64,000 nt of DNA from Lineus longissimus (GCF_910592395.1 NC_088321.1:12278001-12342000); one strand, 5' to 3'. Positions 34,081-47,108 are shown, counted from the stretch's first letter. Program-made: numbers and translations. The notes: generated by a model from the letters alone, not told the origin.

Positions 34081-37000
34081 ATGCGCCACCTACTTACCGG
34101 TATATTACTCCTTCAATCCATCGCCTGTAGAAGTACTGGAGACAACTGTATCAACCACAGAGGTGAGTTGTTTGGAATTATTCAGGTCCCCGTCAATGAA
34201 ATCAATTCGGCTCAGTCATCCCAGGCCGCACAAATTAGGTGATGACATCATTCTAAATCCTATATCGGATAGTACGATGAATGCAAATGCTTAAGACAAT
34301 TATACGTTTGCCGTATTAACAAAGTGCGTTAGGGTTGCTTGCCTGCCTCAGGAAGGACCGGCCTATGGGTGAAACACTCACATGCTGGGTATGCACTCGT
34401 TCACGAGCCACGACAGACTTTAGCGCCCAAAAGGGCTTCCAGTCTATTAAAAATTTCAACATAAGCATTCATATCCCACCCCTTTTATGGCTGCGAAAGG
34501 CATACTTGTTTAGGCTCTACCCATCGAGGCGGTAGTAGAACTCGGGTTTTGTCTGGCTTGGGATCTTATTGGTGAGTGGATCCAATACACACTGTATATT
34601 TTAATAATACCAATGGCAGCAGCAGAGATCGCAATTTAAAGATATTGGTGCTTATTTCTACTAAAGCCCAGCAGACTCATCTGAAATTCGCAATCCGAAA
34701 TTTGAGATCCAATATTAACCAATCAGAGGGAAACTTTCAACATTTCAAAACCAATTAGATGTCGTGAAACATTTTATTCGGTGAATGCAAAATGGCCGCA
34801 ATCGGCACTGCGTTTATATGCATCAAATCATTGTAAGAAGCTAGATCAACTCGACTTGCTGATGTCAGGTGATTATTTAACATATACACCATGTTGCATT
34901 CTTGACGCAATGATAAATATAAAATACACTGTAGGTCAAATATATTGCATTCTATCAATATGATATTCTGCTAGTTTGACTAACTCAAAGAAGCTTGCCA
35001 ATCCAGAGTTATAGCTGCAATTTAATGCAAAAGCTTGACTTAATTGAACCACCGGTGGTCTATTCATCAAAAAGGAAGTTCCACGGTGACGTCACAGCAT
35101 TTTTTCATAATGGCGGCTCCAATGTAAAGAAAGACACGTGTTGTACTCGCGTTTTTACCGATAATAAATCACATGAACTACCTAAAAAACCATCACGAAC
35201 TAATACCCCAAAGTGTTATCCACTAGTAGATGATTGAATTTAATAAATTTTCACAACAGTTATGTTAAATTGATAGTCTGTGATTAGTTTTCCGACTTTT
35301 ATCACGGTAGATGCTCGCAGCATATCCAAATGTTTACATGGAGTGACCTTCACATTATGCGGTTGTTCTTATTGATAGAAGCAGAAAAGGGAAATTCCCA
35401 AACCTTTCCCCCAAAAATACGAACTACTGAGACAAAAACCACCAAATACCCCATCTTTTTCTTAACTTTTTAGCCCTGTGAAGACGACACATATTTTGCT
35501 TACATAACGATGGGTTGTGTGCATGGTGTAGTTTAAGTTGCATTAGGTAATCCCATTCACGACCGCTTGGGAAATTGACAGAACTGCACGTCAATATTAA
35601 TAATATAATTGAAATAATAAACAACCAACAACGTAGACTTTAATCACTTCGATGTGGACACAACGGCCGTCACCATCTTATTGATGGTGGTATGTCGCAT
35701 GCAAAGCTATAATATATTTCACGGTCACGTGGTGTGACGTCACCGTGGAAGCTCCTTTGTATTCATTATTTGCTTTCAATATCTCCATAGCCATAACGGC
35801 AAAGCACTGAATGTTACACTTGATCTGATTGGCTTAAAGTTTTCCAGCGATTAAAGATTTTGAATTTCGGATTTCGAAATCAACTTTTCGGATTCGAATT
35901 TCGTACTACGGATTTCGATTTCAGATGGGCCATTTGTATGGGTTTCGTAAATTTCAGTAAATCACGTTGTAGTTTCGAATTGACCAAGGCGATTTAAAAT
36001 GGAACAACATTGTGTTCCTTTGCATTTCAGACACCAGTTTGTTCGTTCTTAATGGCACTGACAGTAATATAAGGTAAATGCGTCTGCGGATTCTCCATTA
36101 TTAATAAACTCTTAGACTTTGGAAGCAAAACCGCTGCATCTTTGTTTCCTGTTGGTCCAGCATCCATATTGTCTCCCCGCTCAACAGGGGAGTTAGCTTC
36201 CTGTCTTCCGCAATACGAAGCTACACAACCATAGGAGACCTACAGTGAGCTTCTTTTTCATCGCCATTTCCGGGCTGTAGTTCCAAGCCAGCAGAATCAG
36301 TCGGGTATCAATCGGTTGCTCCACTCTACTTGAGGCTGTTTATGTTTAAACCTTTGGCTCTGGCTCCGTGTCAAGACTTTGTCACTTATGGCCACGGAAT
36401 TTCTCCACAGAAGTTAACGACTGTGTCTTCAAATGCTAAAGTTTTCAAGACATTGTAACGATTTTAAACTTCTCCAGTGTGAAATACGGTGCAAATTACG
36501 CGATGTCGAGTTATTTTGGTGAGGTTCTCTCATTTCATAAATGTGACCATGAGGTTAAGCTGAACATTGATCATCAGAAACACGAAACCGTCTCGTTTGC
36601 TCTTTACTTTCGGCGGCGTCACCATGACAGACGAGGTAAAGTGCTATTTTCGACTACTGGAAGACACTTTGACGTTTTTGTCAGATGCTCTGATTCTATA
36701 GACGTAACAAGTAAAAGCCGACCTCGTGAGACTAGGGCGCGAATGACTGTATCTGAAAAGGCAGTCAGTGTGCGTGTTTGGCATTTTCTTGTTGTAACGG
36801 TGGACATAATAAGAAATATTCCTAAGATTTACCTCGACGGAGTAAAACTGAATGCTAGGACGAAACCAAACTTTGTCAAAAACAAATCAAGTCGCTTTCA
36901 TTTTCTTGGTCGTCGTTTTCCCATCCATGGAGGACGCTGCACTTCACAACATTTTATCGGTGACATGTCCAACCTCAGGATTTTTCCATGTCTGTTGAAT

Positions 37001-38286
37001 AAACGGGAGGTTCGAAGTATTTATGAGAGCGGTAAGTTAGAAGCTTTTCCAGCTATGAATAATTCATGGAAAAGGCTCAAGTCCATATAGTCGTCAACGT
37101 CTTCGGCGCTGGAGCTCAAAAACATTTGTACAAAACAAATTAAGTCAGTTAAAGTCCGTGGTATTAACTTTAGCTCGGCGTAAATATGGTTAAGTTCGCC
37201 AAGCTTAACTGAAGCAGGTTAAGAGTTAGTGCCTTCATTTTTACCTATTTGAACTATCACACCCGGTTTCTGTTTTTATTGATCAGTTGTGCAAGACAAG
37301 CTTAACCAACAATAACGTGGCGTCAACTCCTCCAACACGTTTAATGCAAACGTAAAGTGAACGTGTTGGTGACTTCGGTTGGAAAACCACAGGCATGCCA
37401 GGCCCTAATAGATAACTTCGCAACCCAACAGTAATGTTAGTGTTCAGCTTTGTCATTCAGTCCTCAGTATTGTAAACACTAGTATAGGATACCTTGGACA
37501 GGCCGTATTTTGTTACTGGATATTTCCCATCCATTCTTGGCACAACGCACAACAATAACCAGTATATAGAATTCACATTGGTACCCGAATGAAGATTTTC
37601 TGGCCGAAAATGACAAAAATCAATTCATTCCACCAATGTACATCAATGCATACTTACGAATAAAGACCTTCAACATGGCAGCACGTTCTCAGTTCCGGGT
37701 GGCACGGCTTTGTGATACAGTCATTCAGTCACAGCCAATCAGATTGTGGGTATTTTTACATATCACTCGCCGAATCCTCATTTCCCATTGTCATTACAGT
37801 TAAATATGAGAGTAAGTATGGCACGCATTCTCAAAAACTATCCTAAAGGGATTTTATCCAAACATTCTGACTGCGAATGTTGTCTCTTTAAAACAGACTA
37901 CAGTTTTAGTTTGAGGTACTTCAGAGTAATAGAAGTTGTTCCTTGCTGTCGAGTATGTCGGTATTGACGTCTCTTCACACACCACTCAGGTGGAGTGATC
38001 AGTATGTGAATTCGACATTGATATTCATTATACCTCGATTTATCCGCCCGTGGTTTTGTGAGAAATGTTAACTATAAACCCTTGTCGTATAGAAAACCGA
38101 CTGATGTTCATAAAGGAAGACGGCGACTCTGACTCCATTGACGAAATATCTTATAACAGAGGACCTGTCCGTTCAAAGATACAATGCAGCTTGTACTGTT
38201 ATGACAAGAACACACGCAATGAGACCTGTAAAGCCTTTAGCTTTAATATCAACACAAACTGTTGTGAAATTTTACAAGATATGTAA
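34081..38286 (+). CDS. Gene 4: divergent LamG-PAN protein, alpha 5' type
   Basis: Exons are 34081-34162, 36031-36073, 36478-37031 and 38093-38286 (290 aa). Exon 1 is that of gene 1. Exon 2 reads DTSLFVLNGTDSNI and keeps both sequons. The LamG exon is the most divergent of the seven: between the FRRRHH and VWHFLVVTVD motifs nearly every stretch is changed (for example STTGRHFDVFVRCSDS). The Cys found at residue 120 in the others is replaced, and a new Cys appears about ten residues earlier. The framework motifs, the C-terminal Cys pair and all splice sites are kept. The cassette region is deleted here. A 692 bp inverted-repeat element sits in intron 1. It is likely a functional paralogue with altered binding surface, which is inference. 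Confidence 0.7.
35068..35759. mobile_element. Inverted-repeat element in gene 4 intron 1 (692 bp)
   Basis: Copies of TATTCAT at 35061-35067 and 35760-35766 flank ends that pair as CAAAAAGGAAGTTCCACGG and CAAAGGAGCTTCCACGG, both followed by TGACGTCAC. It lies inside the older inverted repeat of this intron. A minus-strand frame at 35424-35624 (FPSGREWDYLMQLKLHH) has a faint THAP-like look but is too short to assign. The target duplication length is 7 bp as read, or 8 if one end base is shared. Confidence 0.7.
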
Positions 38287-40717
38287 AAAATAATTTCAGA
38301 AAAGCAAGGGATACAACGTTACAACTTTGTTCCATAGGGGAGGATTCGACTAATTGTGTTAAATTTTATTGGATTCTTCGTGAGAATAATTGAACTTCAG
38401 GAGAATATTATGTTGATAGCAGCGTGCGTGTGCAATTTACAGATCATAGTTACATGATAGCTATTTCGAGATTTCTTTTTCGAGATTAAAAAATTACAAA
38501 AGACTTGGACAAAATCTATCGATTGCAACGAAGTTTAACAAACACACGCAGATATCAAGTTTACGCATCTTGGCGTTGTCCAAGACATTTATTGATATCA
38601 TAGTTTTGGATATACTAGTATATATATTGATGTATTTCCGTACTGACATGAACAGGGGTATATCCTGTGGGCCCTCAAATACACACACTAGTGCACAGTG
38701 CATAGACGCTGTACGAGATGTTCTATAAAGCAATTAGTGTATTGCTGACTTGCTAAGGAACTAGATGGCGAACCCTAACATTTACAAGAAAAACCTCGCA
38801 AAAGCATTTGGATGAAGCAACACCCAAATTTATTCGGAAGGATGAATTTTATCTTAGGAAAAATCCTTGACCAGATTTCTGTGTAAATATAAATATGTCT
38901 TTGCAAAATCCGATCTTCACATCGGTTTTAAATCCGAATCCTCCTCAACCACAGTGGACAGCGGTATACCATTAACATGACTGTATTTACCATAAACAAC
39001 ATTTCCTGAAGCAGACGATGTGTGTTTCAAACTGACCGTCTCCTCAGGCCGTGTTCCAAATAACAACGTCCAAGATACGCATAAACCAAATTTGGGGGTA
39101 AACGCATTAACAATGAGGGAAGTGGGATAATTCTCTCACTTCTAGTAGGTAAAACTATGGTGAAGTTTATTTTTATCTACCATATTCGCATGCCTTATCA
39201 AAGCCCTAACTTTACTTTCAAAATTATCGGATTTCCATCAAATCATACATAATTGGAAATTGATAGATTTCGAAACTCTTTATATCTTTGCTTCCAACTC
39301 AATCAATACGAACAATGGTTTCATTGATACGACCATGCGTGAATACAGTTAATGAGTTTTGAACTATTTCACTGGGTGTTTTATCCGTGTTCAAGAAAGC
39401 TCCTTCTCTCGTGCACCATCCTTTGTTTTATGTTCAAAGTAAGAGTAGAGCAGGCCAACATGTCGTAAAACAACGGCTCGTTTGCAAGTGTCACATCAAC
39501 TCTGGTACTGGTCATGGCCACCTTAGCTCTTTCGTCGATACCGATTAACCGAGGCCGCAACTTCGACCGGCGGCCCTCTTACTGTTGTGACAGGGGAGTA
39601 GATCTTTAATTATGGAGGCATCTTCTTCTGCGCTGCTCCAAAATAATTGAAAATACCGGAAAGTGGCAGCATCTTGACCTTCGGGAAAAAGATTGGAACT
39701 ACCTACTTTGATCACGACATCAATTATACCATCGATTCGATAATAAATGATCATTATATTCGTCAAACTTTTTGTTTGAAGAGGCAATTTCTCCGCAGTG
39801 GTTTGACGAATGTTCGTGCAAGAGATATCAATGTGTTGCTAGCGATGTCCAGTTGTGTCTTTAAAATAGATAAGTGAATATTAGCGTTGCAGCAGTGTAC
39901 AATAATCACATACATGCCTAAATCAAAGGGGTAATAAAATTGTCACCTATAATATGTACAATGATGTACACAAATTGAAAGTGTATATTGGGATTAAAGC
40001 TAATATATAACTTCGACACAATGCAAGAACCTAACTACACAATGTATCCGTTATACCCTTTGTTTAGTGTGTACAAGTGGAGTGTCAGCCTTGGTAGTCT
40101 GGCAGTAGTTGTCTGTGAGGTCGTTTATAGACGTTTTTTATTCTCAGGCTGTTTTAACGATAAACATTACAGCACTAAATATTTTCTATCGTTTTGTTTT
40201 GAAGAATGAAGTGTTTTTCTTTACGACTAACAGCTGTCCTCTTACGGCAAGTGTATGCATGCCTTTTCAGCTGCAATCACTACCGGACTCCCGAAACATT
40301 GCCTAGTTTACCCAAAGCAAGATTGTTGAAACAGATGTTGACTAAATCTCATGCCCAGAAAACGCAATAGCGAGATCTTTTTATAAGCGTTTCGTGATAG
40401 GTTTTACAAAGAGCATTCATCAGACACCATATTGCAACACAGTTCCGACATGCGCGTGCATAGGCAGACGGTCTTCGAAGTTCTGATCAAATTCGTATGA
40501 TTATCTCTTAGTCAAGATTGAAAAAGAATCTTTCAAGAATCGAGTAACGAATGTACATTGAAAATTCGAAGAATACGGCACAGATACAGCTATACTTGAT
40601 AACTCTGTAACATTCATTCGAACTATTGAACCAGGAAGAAAAAACCCATTGTATTGGGATTGGTATTGTATTGTTACCCCACTCCGATCCAGTGTGAGTT
40701 AGGCTTTCAGTTCGACT
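38287..40717. other. Spacer between genes 4 and 5
   Basis: This spacer is shorter than the others. It lacks the MITE and GC-rich blocks and has its own segment at about 39003-39245 shared only with the end of the window (63781-64000). A TATA-like TAATATATAA lies at 40001-40010. No gene is supported. Confidence 0.55.
40001..40010 (+). promoter_or_regulatory. TATA-like motif upstream of gene 5
   Basis: TAATATATAACTTC lies 717 bp before the ATG, in the alpha spacer with no intervening insertion. Its sequence and place match those upstream of genes 1, 4 and 6. Confidence 0.22.
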
Positions 40718-43700
40718 ATGCTCCGCCTACTTACCGTTATACATGTATTATTCCTTCAATCCATCGTCTGTAGAAGTACTGGAGACACATGTATCAACCA
40801 CAGAGGTGAGTTGTTTGGAATTATTCAGGTCCCCGTTAATGAAATCAATTCAGCTCAGTCATGCCAGGGCGCACAAATTAGGCGATTACATCATTCTAAA
40901 TCCTATATCGGATAGTACGATGAATTCAAATGCTTAAAACAATTATACTTTTGCCGTATTAGCAAAGTGCGTTAGGGTTGCTTGCCTTTCTCGAATCATT
41001 TCAGAGCTTGGAGCAAAGCGTTTGGCCAGCAGGTGCCCACTGCCAAATGATTGCGTCATTTGCCGGTGGTTGCCGTTCTAAAATTCGCATTGGACACATC
41101 GCCTCTTTCAAGAAAACTGATGGTACAGTTGTAGTTATAATTCATTGGAAAGCACAGCAATCAACTTTTCACATGCAACATATCATATTGCTTGAGTGGA
41201 GTTACTGAGCGCCTCAGGAAGGACCGGCCTATGGGTGAAACATTCACATGCTGGGTATGCACTCGTTCACGAGCCACGACAGTCTTTAGCGCCCAAAACG
41301 GCTTCCAGTCTATTAAAAAGTTCAACATGAGCATTCATATCCCACCCCTTTTATGGCTGCGAAAGGCATACTTGTTTAGGCTCTACCCAGTAGTAGAACT
41401 CGGGTATTGTCTGGCTTGGGATCTTATTGGTGAGTGGATCCAATACACACTATATATCTGAATGATACCAATGGCAGCAGCTTGGATCGCAATTTCAAGA
41501 TATTGGTGCTAATTTCTACGAAAGCCCAAAAGGCTCATCTGAAATTCGAAATCCGAAATTTGAGATGCAATATTAACCAATCAGAGGGAAACTTTCAACA
41601 TTTCAAAACCAATTAGATGTCGTGAAACATTTTATTCGGTGAGTGCAAAATGGCCGCAATCGGCACTGCGTTTATATGCATCATATCATTGTAAGAAGCT
41701 AGATCAGCTCGACTTGCTGATGTCAGGTGATTATTTTACATATACCGTGATGCATTCTTGACGCAATGATTAGTAGAAAATAGGTCAAATATATTGCATT
41801 CTTTCAAAATGATATTCTTGTTAGTCTGACTAGCTCAAAGAATCCTGCCCATGTCGGGTTATGGCTGCAAGTTAACAAAAAAAAGCTTGACTTAATTGAA
41901 CCACCAGTTGTCTCTAAATTCACTTTTAAATTTCTCAATTGTCATAACTCAATGTTACACTTGATCTAATTTGCTAAAAGTTTCCAAGCGATTAGGGATT
42001 TGAAATTTCGGGTTTCAGATTCGAGAATTTCGGACTTCGGATTTCAGATGGGCCTCTGAGCTTTCGTAAATTTTAGTAAATCAAGTTAAAGTAATAAAAT
42101 TGACTGAGGCGATTTAAATGGAACAATGTTGTGTTCCTTTTCAGACACCAGTGTGTTCTTTCTTAATGGAACTGACAGGAATATAAGGTAACTGCGTCTG
42201 TGGATTCTACATTATTCATAAACTTTGGAAGCAAAACCACTGCATCTTCAGAGCATGCTCCGCACAAAACAGTGAACTCTTCACTGTCTCCATTTTCCAC
42301 TTACACAGTAGACAGTTCACAGTTGGCCAGATGCTTTCGCCGTCTATTATCCGCTTCTTATTAACAATGAGTGGGCCCATACGTGAGACAAAAAGTTACC
42401 AGATTGTGACTCGTGGCTGTGAATGATAGGACCCCGACCCCTGATCACTGCCAAACTTTATATGTGAGACAAAAAAATTCCTGATTGTGACTTACGGCTT
42501 GGAATGATGGGACCCCGACCCATGACCACTGCCAAACTTTATATGTGAGACAAAAAGTTACCAGATTGTGACTCGTGGCTGTGAATGATAGGACCCCGAC
42601 CCATGATCACTGCCAAACTTCATACGTGAGACAAAATTTACCAGATTGTGACTCGTGGCTAGGAATGATAGGACCCCGACCCCTGATCACTGCCAAACTT
42701 TATATGTGAGACAAAAAGTTACCTGATTGTGACTTACGGCTGGGAATGATGGGACCCCGACCCATGATCACTGCCAAACTTCATACGTGAGACAAAAAGT
42801 TACCAGATTGTGACTCGTGGCTGGAAATGATAGGACCCCGACCCCTGATCACTGCCAAACTTTATATGTGAGACAAAAAGTTACCTGATTGTGACTTACG
42901 GCTGGAAATGATGGGACCCCGACCCATGACCACTGCCAAACTTCATACGTGAGACAAAAAGTTACCAGATTGTGACTCGCGGCTGGGAATGATAGGACCC
43001 CGACCCATGATCACTGCCAAACTTCATACGTGAGACAAAAAGTTACCAGATTGTGACTCGTGGCTGGGAATGATAGGAGCCCGACCCCTGATCACTGCCA
43101 AACTTCATACGTGAGACAAAAAGTTACCAGATTGTGACTCGCGGCTGTGAATGATAGGACCCCGACCCATGATCACTACCAAACTTTATATGTGAGACAA
43201 AAAGTTACCAGATTGTGTCTCGTGGCTGTGAATGATAGGACCCCGACCCATGATCACTGCCAAACTTCATACGTGAGACAAAAAGTTACCAGATTGTGAC
43301 TCGTGGCTGGGAATGATAGGACCCCGACCCATGATCATTGCCAAAATTCATACTTGAGACAAAAATTTACCAGACTGTGACTGGCAGCTGGGAATGAGAG
43401 GACCTAACCACCCCAACCCCTCTTACTCCTGGCACATAGGGGAAAAAGGTCTCTTATTGTGACATGTTGTTGGAAATGATACCGCCTGTAGCCGCCCATT
43501 CTCACTGCTAAAATGAAATAAAAGAGTCAAAATTTCAAATTCAAATTGATTTATTGATTTATCATCTATTCGGCTACAGTCAAAAACTATATATATAGTA
43601 CAAATTAAAAACACATGGTCATTCAACAATATTCCAGATTATCATACCTCATTAGTATGTGAGCCAATCACGTCGCGTCATTCACGACCACGTGCCATGC

Positions 43701-46700
43701 GATAATTTTGACTATTCCACGGCATTATTCCACGGCTGACGTCATCGATGACGCGATATTGCAAATGGCGGCCATTAAGATTTCGACGAAATAGGCGATA
43801 AAAAACAGCATATTTACGGCGTTTTAAGCCAGGAAGTTGCACAGTGATACTGTCAGGGTCTTGAATTACACCCACAAAGTAGGTAGGTTGCATTGGGTGA
43901 GACTGTTACATCCACGAACAGAAAGTACAAGGCATTCAAGTTGGGCCTGGACTCGCTTCAAACAAACATCGTCTGCTAATGTAAACACACACTGTCTACA
44001 GTACATAATGTACACGTCTTGTCTCCATACATGATTTGCGTATCCGCCGATTAAAAATCACTTTGACAGTGGTTTGGGTCGCTGTGCAAAACCTGCTGGG
44101 CCGATTTCTTCAAGGTTTGGTTTAAAGCCTCGTGAAATAATTTTTGACCTGACAAATAATTTTGACTATTCTATGGCTTGACATGCAATATTTATATAAT
44201 AATATTCAATGGTATTCTTCGTTGCGCAGAGAATGTGCGCAAAAGCAAACACACAGTAGAATGTTCACTGCGATATCGACAACAGTGAAATGCTCTACTG
44301 TGGTATAGTAGGCCAGAGTCCTCTATTAAAACTTGTGTACATTACATGTACATTGTTGTGCATATGTTTTGGTAAAAAAAGTACACCTTGGACCAATCAA
44401 TCTGCACAAAATTTTATACATGTCAAGAAGAACCCTTTGCCAATAGCATAATAAAGTTTAAAAAAATTCCAATACCGATTGCCTGAGAAAAAAAGATTTC
44501 CGTACACCATATCCATCAAAACGTCACTGGTGCATTGATATGGCCCTGTCAAAGTACAAGTTCTAAACTGACCAGTGAGACCACATTTTCTTAAATATAT
44601 TATCAAAAAGCATATTTCTGTGATGGCCTGACTCTGTAGATTAAGAAACAACCACAGATTGAGAATTAATTCCACTTTGGTCCATCCCAGCCATGTATTT
44701 ACCACAACTTGACATTTTGATAAGCTCTATGTGACTGCCACACTTCCGGTCGTGGATGAATACAGGTCTCTGCCCAGTAGAGAGTACGTTGGCATCTTTG
44801 TTCCCTTTTATTCCCGCATCCAATATTGTAACACTGCTCAAGAGGGGAGCTAGCTTCCAGTCTACCGCAATACGATGCTACACAGCCATAGGAGACCTAC
44901 AGTTTGCTTCTTTTCATCGCCATTTCCGTCTTCAGTTCCAAGCCATCAGAATCAGTCAGGTATCAATCGGTTGCTCCACTCTACTTGAGGCTGTTTATGT
45001 TTATACATTGGCTGTGGCTCCGTGTACAGACTTTGTCATTTATGGCATCGGAATTTCTCCATAGAAGTTAACGACTGTGTCTTTTAAAGCTAAACTTTTT
45101 AAGACATTTTAACTCTACGATTTCAAACTCCTCCAGTGTGAAATACGGTGCAAATTACGCCAAGTCAACTTTCTTTGGTGAGGTTCTCTCATTTAATGGA
45201 TGTGATCATGAGGTTAAGCTGAACATTGATCTTCAGAAAAACGATGTCGTTTCGTTTGCTCTCTACTTTTGGCAGCGTCACCATAACATACGATGGGAAT
45301 CTATAATTTGGATTTCTGGAAGACGCTTTGAAGTTTACGTCAGTAGCTATCATGGTAAACATGTAATGTGTAATAACCGACATAAGAATTTGGCGCGAAG
45401 AACTAAAACTGGAAAGGTACTCAAGGCGCGTGTTTGGTATTTTCTTGTTGTAACGGTAGACATAGTAAGAAATATCCATAAGATTTACCTCGACGGAGTA
45501 AAACTGAATGCTAGGAAGATACCAAGCTATGTCAAAAACATATCAAGTCGCTTTCATTTTCTTGGTCGTCATTCACCCATCCCAGGAAGACGCTGCACTT
45601 CACATCCTTTTATCGGTGCTATGTCCAACCTTAGGATTTTTCCATGTCTGTTGAATCAACGGGAGGTTCGAAGTATTTATGAGAGCGGTAAGTCAGAAGT
45701 TAAGAGTTAGTGCCTTCATTTTCACCTATTTGAACTATCACACCCGGGTTTTGTTTTCATTGATCAGTTGTCTAAGACAAGTGTAACCAACAATAACGTT
45801 GCGTCAACTACTCCAACACGTTTAATGCAAACGTAAAGTGAACGTGTTGGTGACTTCTGTTGGAAAACCACAGGCATGCCAGGCCCTAATAGATCATTTC
45901 GAAACCCAACAGTAATGTTAGTGTTCGTGTTCAGCTTTGTCCTTTAGTCCTTAGCATTGTAAATACTAGTATAGGATACCTTGGACAGGCCATATTTTGT
46001 AACTGGATATTTCCCATCCATTCTTGGCACAACGCACAACAATAACCAGTATATAGAATTCACACTGATACAAGAAATGAAGATTTTCTGGCCGAAAATG
46101 ACAAAAATCAATTCATTCCGCCAATGTACACCAATGCATACTTACGAAATATAATTCGTTACCATGCTAACAACTTATGAACGTTGAAACTGATCCCAAC
46201 TTGAAACTGCGGCAATAAAGACCTTGAACATGGCAGCACGTTCTCAGTTCCGTGTGGCACAGCTTTGTGATACAGTCATTCAGTCACAGCCAATCAGATT
46301 GTGGGTATTTTTACATATCACTCGCCGAATCCTCATTTCCCATTGTCATTCCAGTTAAATATGACAGTAAGTATGACACGCATTCTCCAAAAACTATTTT
46401 AAAGGGATTTTATCCAAACATTCTGACGCCGAATGTTGTCTCTTTAAAACGGACTGGTTTCAGACCGACAGTTTTAGTTTGAGGTACTTCAGAGTTATAG
46501 AAGTTGTTCCTTGCTGTCGAGTGTGTCGGTATTGACGTCTCCTCACACACCACTCGGGTGGAGTGGTCAGTATGACAGTTGGACATTTTGACATTCATTT
46601 TACGTCGATCTACCCTCCCGTTGTTTGGAATAAAAAAATTTAACTTTAAACTATTGTTGTATAGAAAACCGACTGATGTTCATAAAGGAAGACGGCGACT

Positions 46701-46858
46701 CTGACTCCATTGACGAAATATCTTATAACAGAGGACCTGTCCGTTCAAAGATACAATGCAGCTTGTACTGTTATGACAAGAACACACGCAATGAGACCTG
46801 TAAAGCCTTAAGCTTTAATATCAACACAAACTGTTGTGAAATTTTACAAGATATGTAA
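40718..46858 (+). CDS. Gene 5: hybrid LamG-PAN protein, alpha 5' and gene-3-like 3' half
   Basis: Exons are 40718-40805, 42145-42187, 45137-45687 and 46665-46858 (291 aa). Exon 1 is 6 nt longer than in the others (MLRLLTVIHVLFLQSIVC) but ends in the same phase. Exon 2 has the alpha NGT sequon. Sequence flanking the LamG exon and the exon itself (KIPSYVK, IPGRRCTSHPFIGAM, donor GTAAGTCAGAAG) match gene 3. The changeover coincides with a 2.5 kb block in intron 2 that holds an 81 bp minisatellite. The last exon ends NCCEILQDM. All exons are open. It is best read as a recombinant of an alpha 5' half and a gene-3-type 3' half. Confidence 0.7.
41005..41122 (+). other. Possible cassette exon, gene 5 (118 nt, out of frame)
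   Basis: The acceptor is CATTTCAG|AGC and the donor GATG|GTACAG. The exon 1 frame reads LGAKRLASRCPLPNDC and stops at TAA. The other frame stays open past the donor into WKAQQSTFHMQHIILLEW. Confidence 0.28.
42249..44791. mobile_element. 2.5 kb inserted block in gene 5 intron 2
   Basis: GCATCTT occurs at both edges (42242-42248 and 44792-44798) and homology to sister introns stops and restarts there. No terminal inverted repeat is obvious (CAGAGCATG against CAACGTACT). The block contains the 81 bp minisatellite, then unique sequence with ATTCCACGGC-type motifs related to part of the 56180-59320 insert. A minus-strand frame at 43678-43893 (YFVGVIQDPDSITVQLPG) looks protein-like but is unassigned. 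Confidence 0.55.
42378..43405 (+). repeat. 81 bp minisatellite, about 12.6 units
   Basis: Thirteen unit starts of the form A-TACGTGAGACAAAAAG are spaced about 81 bp apart. Units come in two versions: CATACGTGAG with GACTCGTGGCT, and TATATGTGAG with GACTTACGGCT, partly alternating. All share GGACCCCGACCC and CACTGCCAAACTT. The last unit decays near 43400. Confidence 0.92.
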
Positions 46859-46974
46859 AAAATCATTTCAGAAAAGCAAGGGATACAACGTTACAACTAT
46901 GTTCCATAGAGGAGGATTAGACATATTGTGTTAAATTTTATTGTATTCTTCGTGAGAATAATTGAACATCAGGG

Positions 46975-47108
46975 ATTCCCTCCTCAAAAACCGCTGTTAC
47001 ACCGGTGTAACCCAACACCGAGCAGAGTGGTCAAGTGTTGGTGTAGTGATGGTGTTACCTTGGTGACGGTGTTACACCAACACTTTACACTTTCTCAACC
47101 CCAAGACT
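46975..47108. repeat. Palindrome-rich insert with GTGTTACACC motifs
   Basis: TGTTACACCGGTGTAACCC is a near-perfect palindrome, followed by GTGTTGGTGTAGTGATGG, GGTGTTACC and GGTGTTACACC within 130 bp. The block occurs once and replaces normal spacer, so it is probably part of a transposable element. Confidence 0.5.

Noticed and set aside
39647-39877. Spacer frame ESGSIL-FGKKIGTTYF as a possible extra exon (also near 270, 9440, 21410, 31890, 48250, 55640)
   Set aside because: Open in alpha spacers, but beta spacers have an internal stop or indels and most alpha-beta differences change amino acids. No splice borders support it.
42378-43405. CRISPR-like array
   Set aside because: Whole 81 bp units repeat without unique spacers, and the setting is an animal intron. 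It is a minisatellite.
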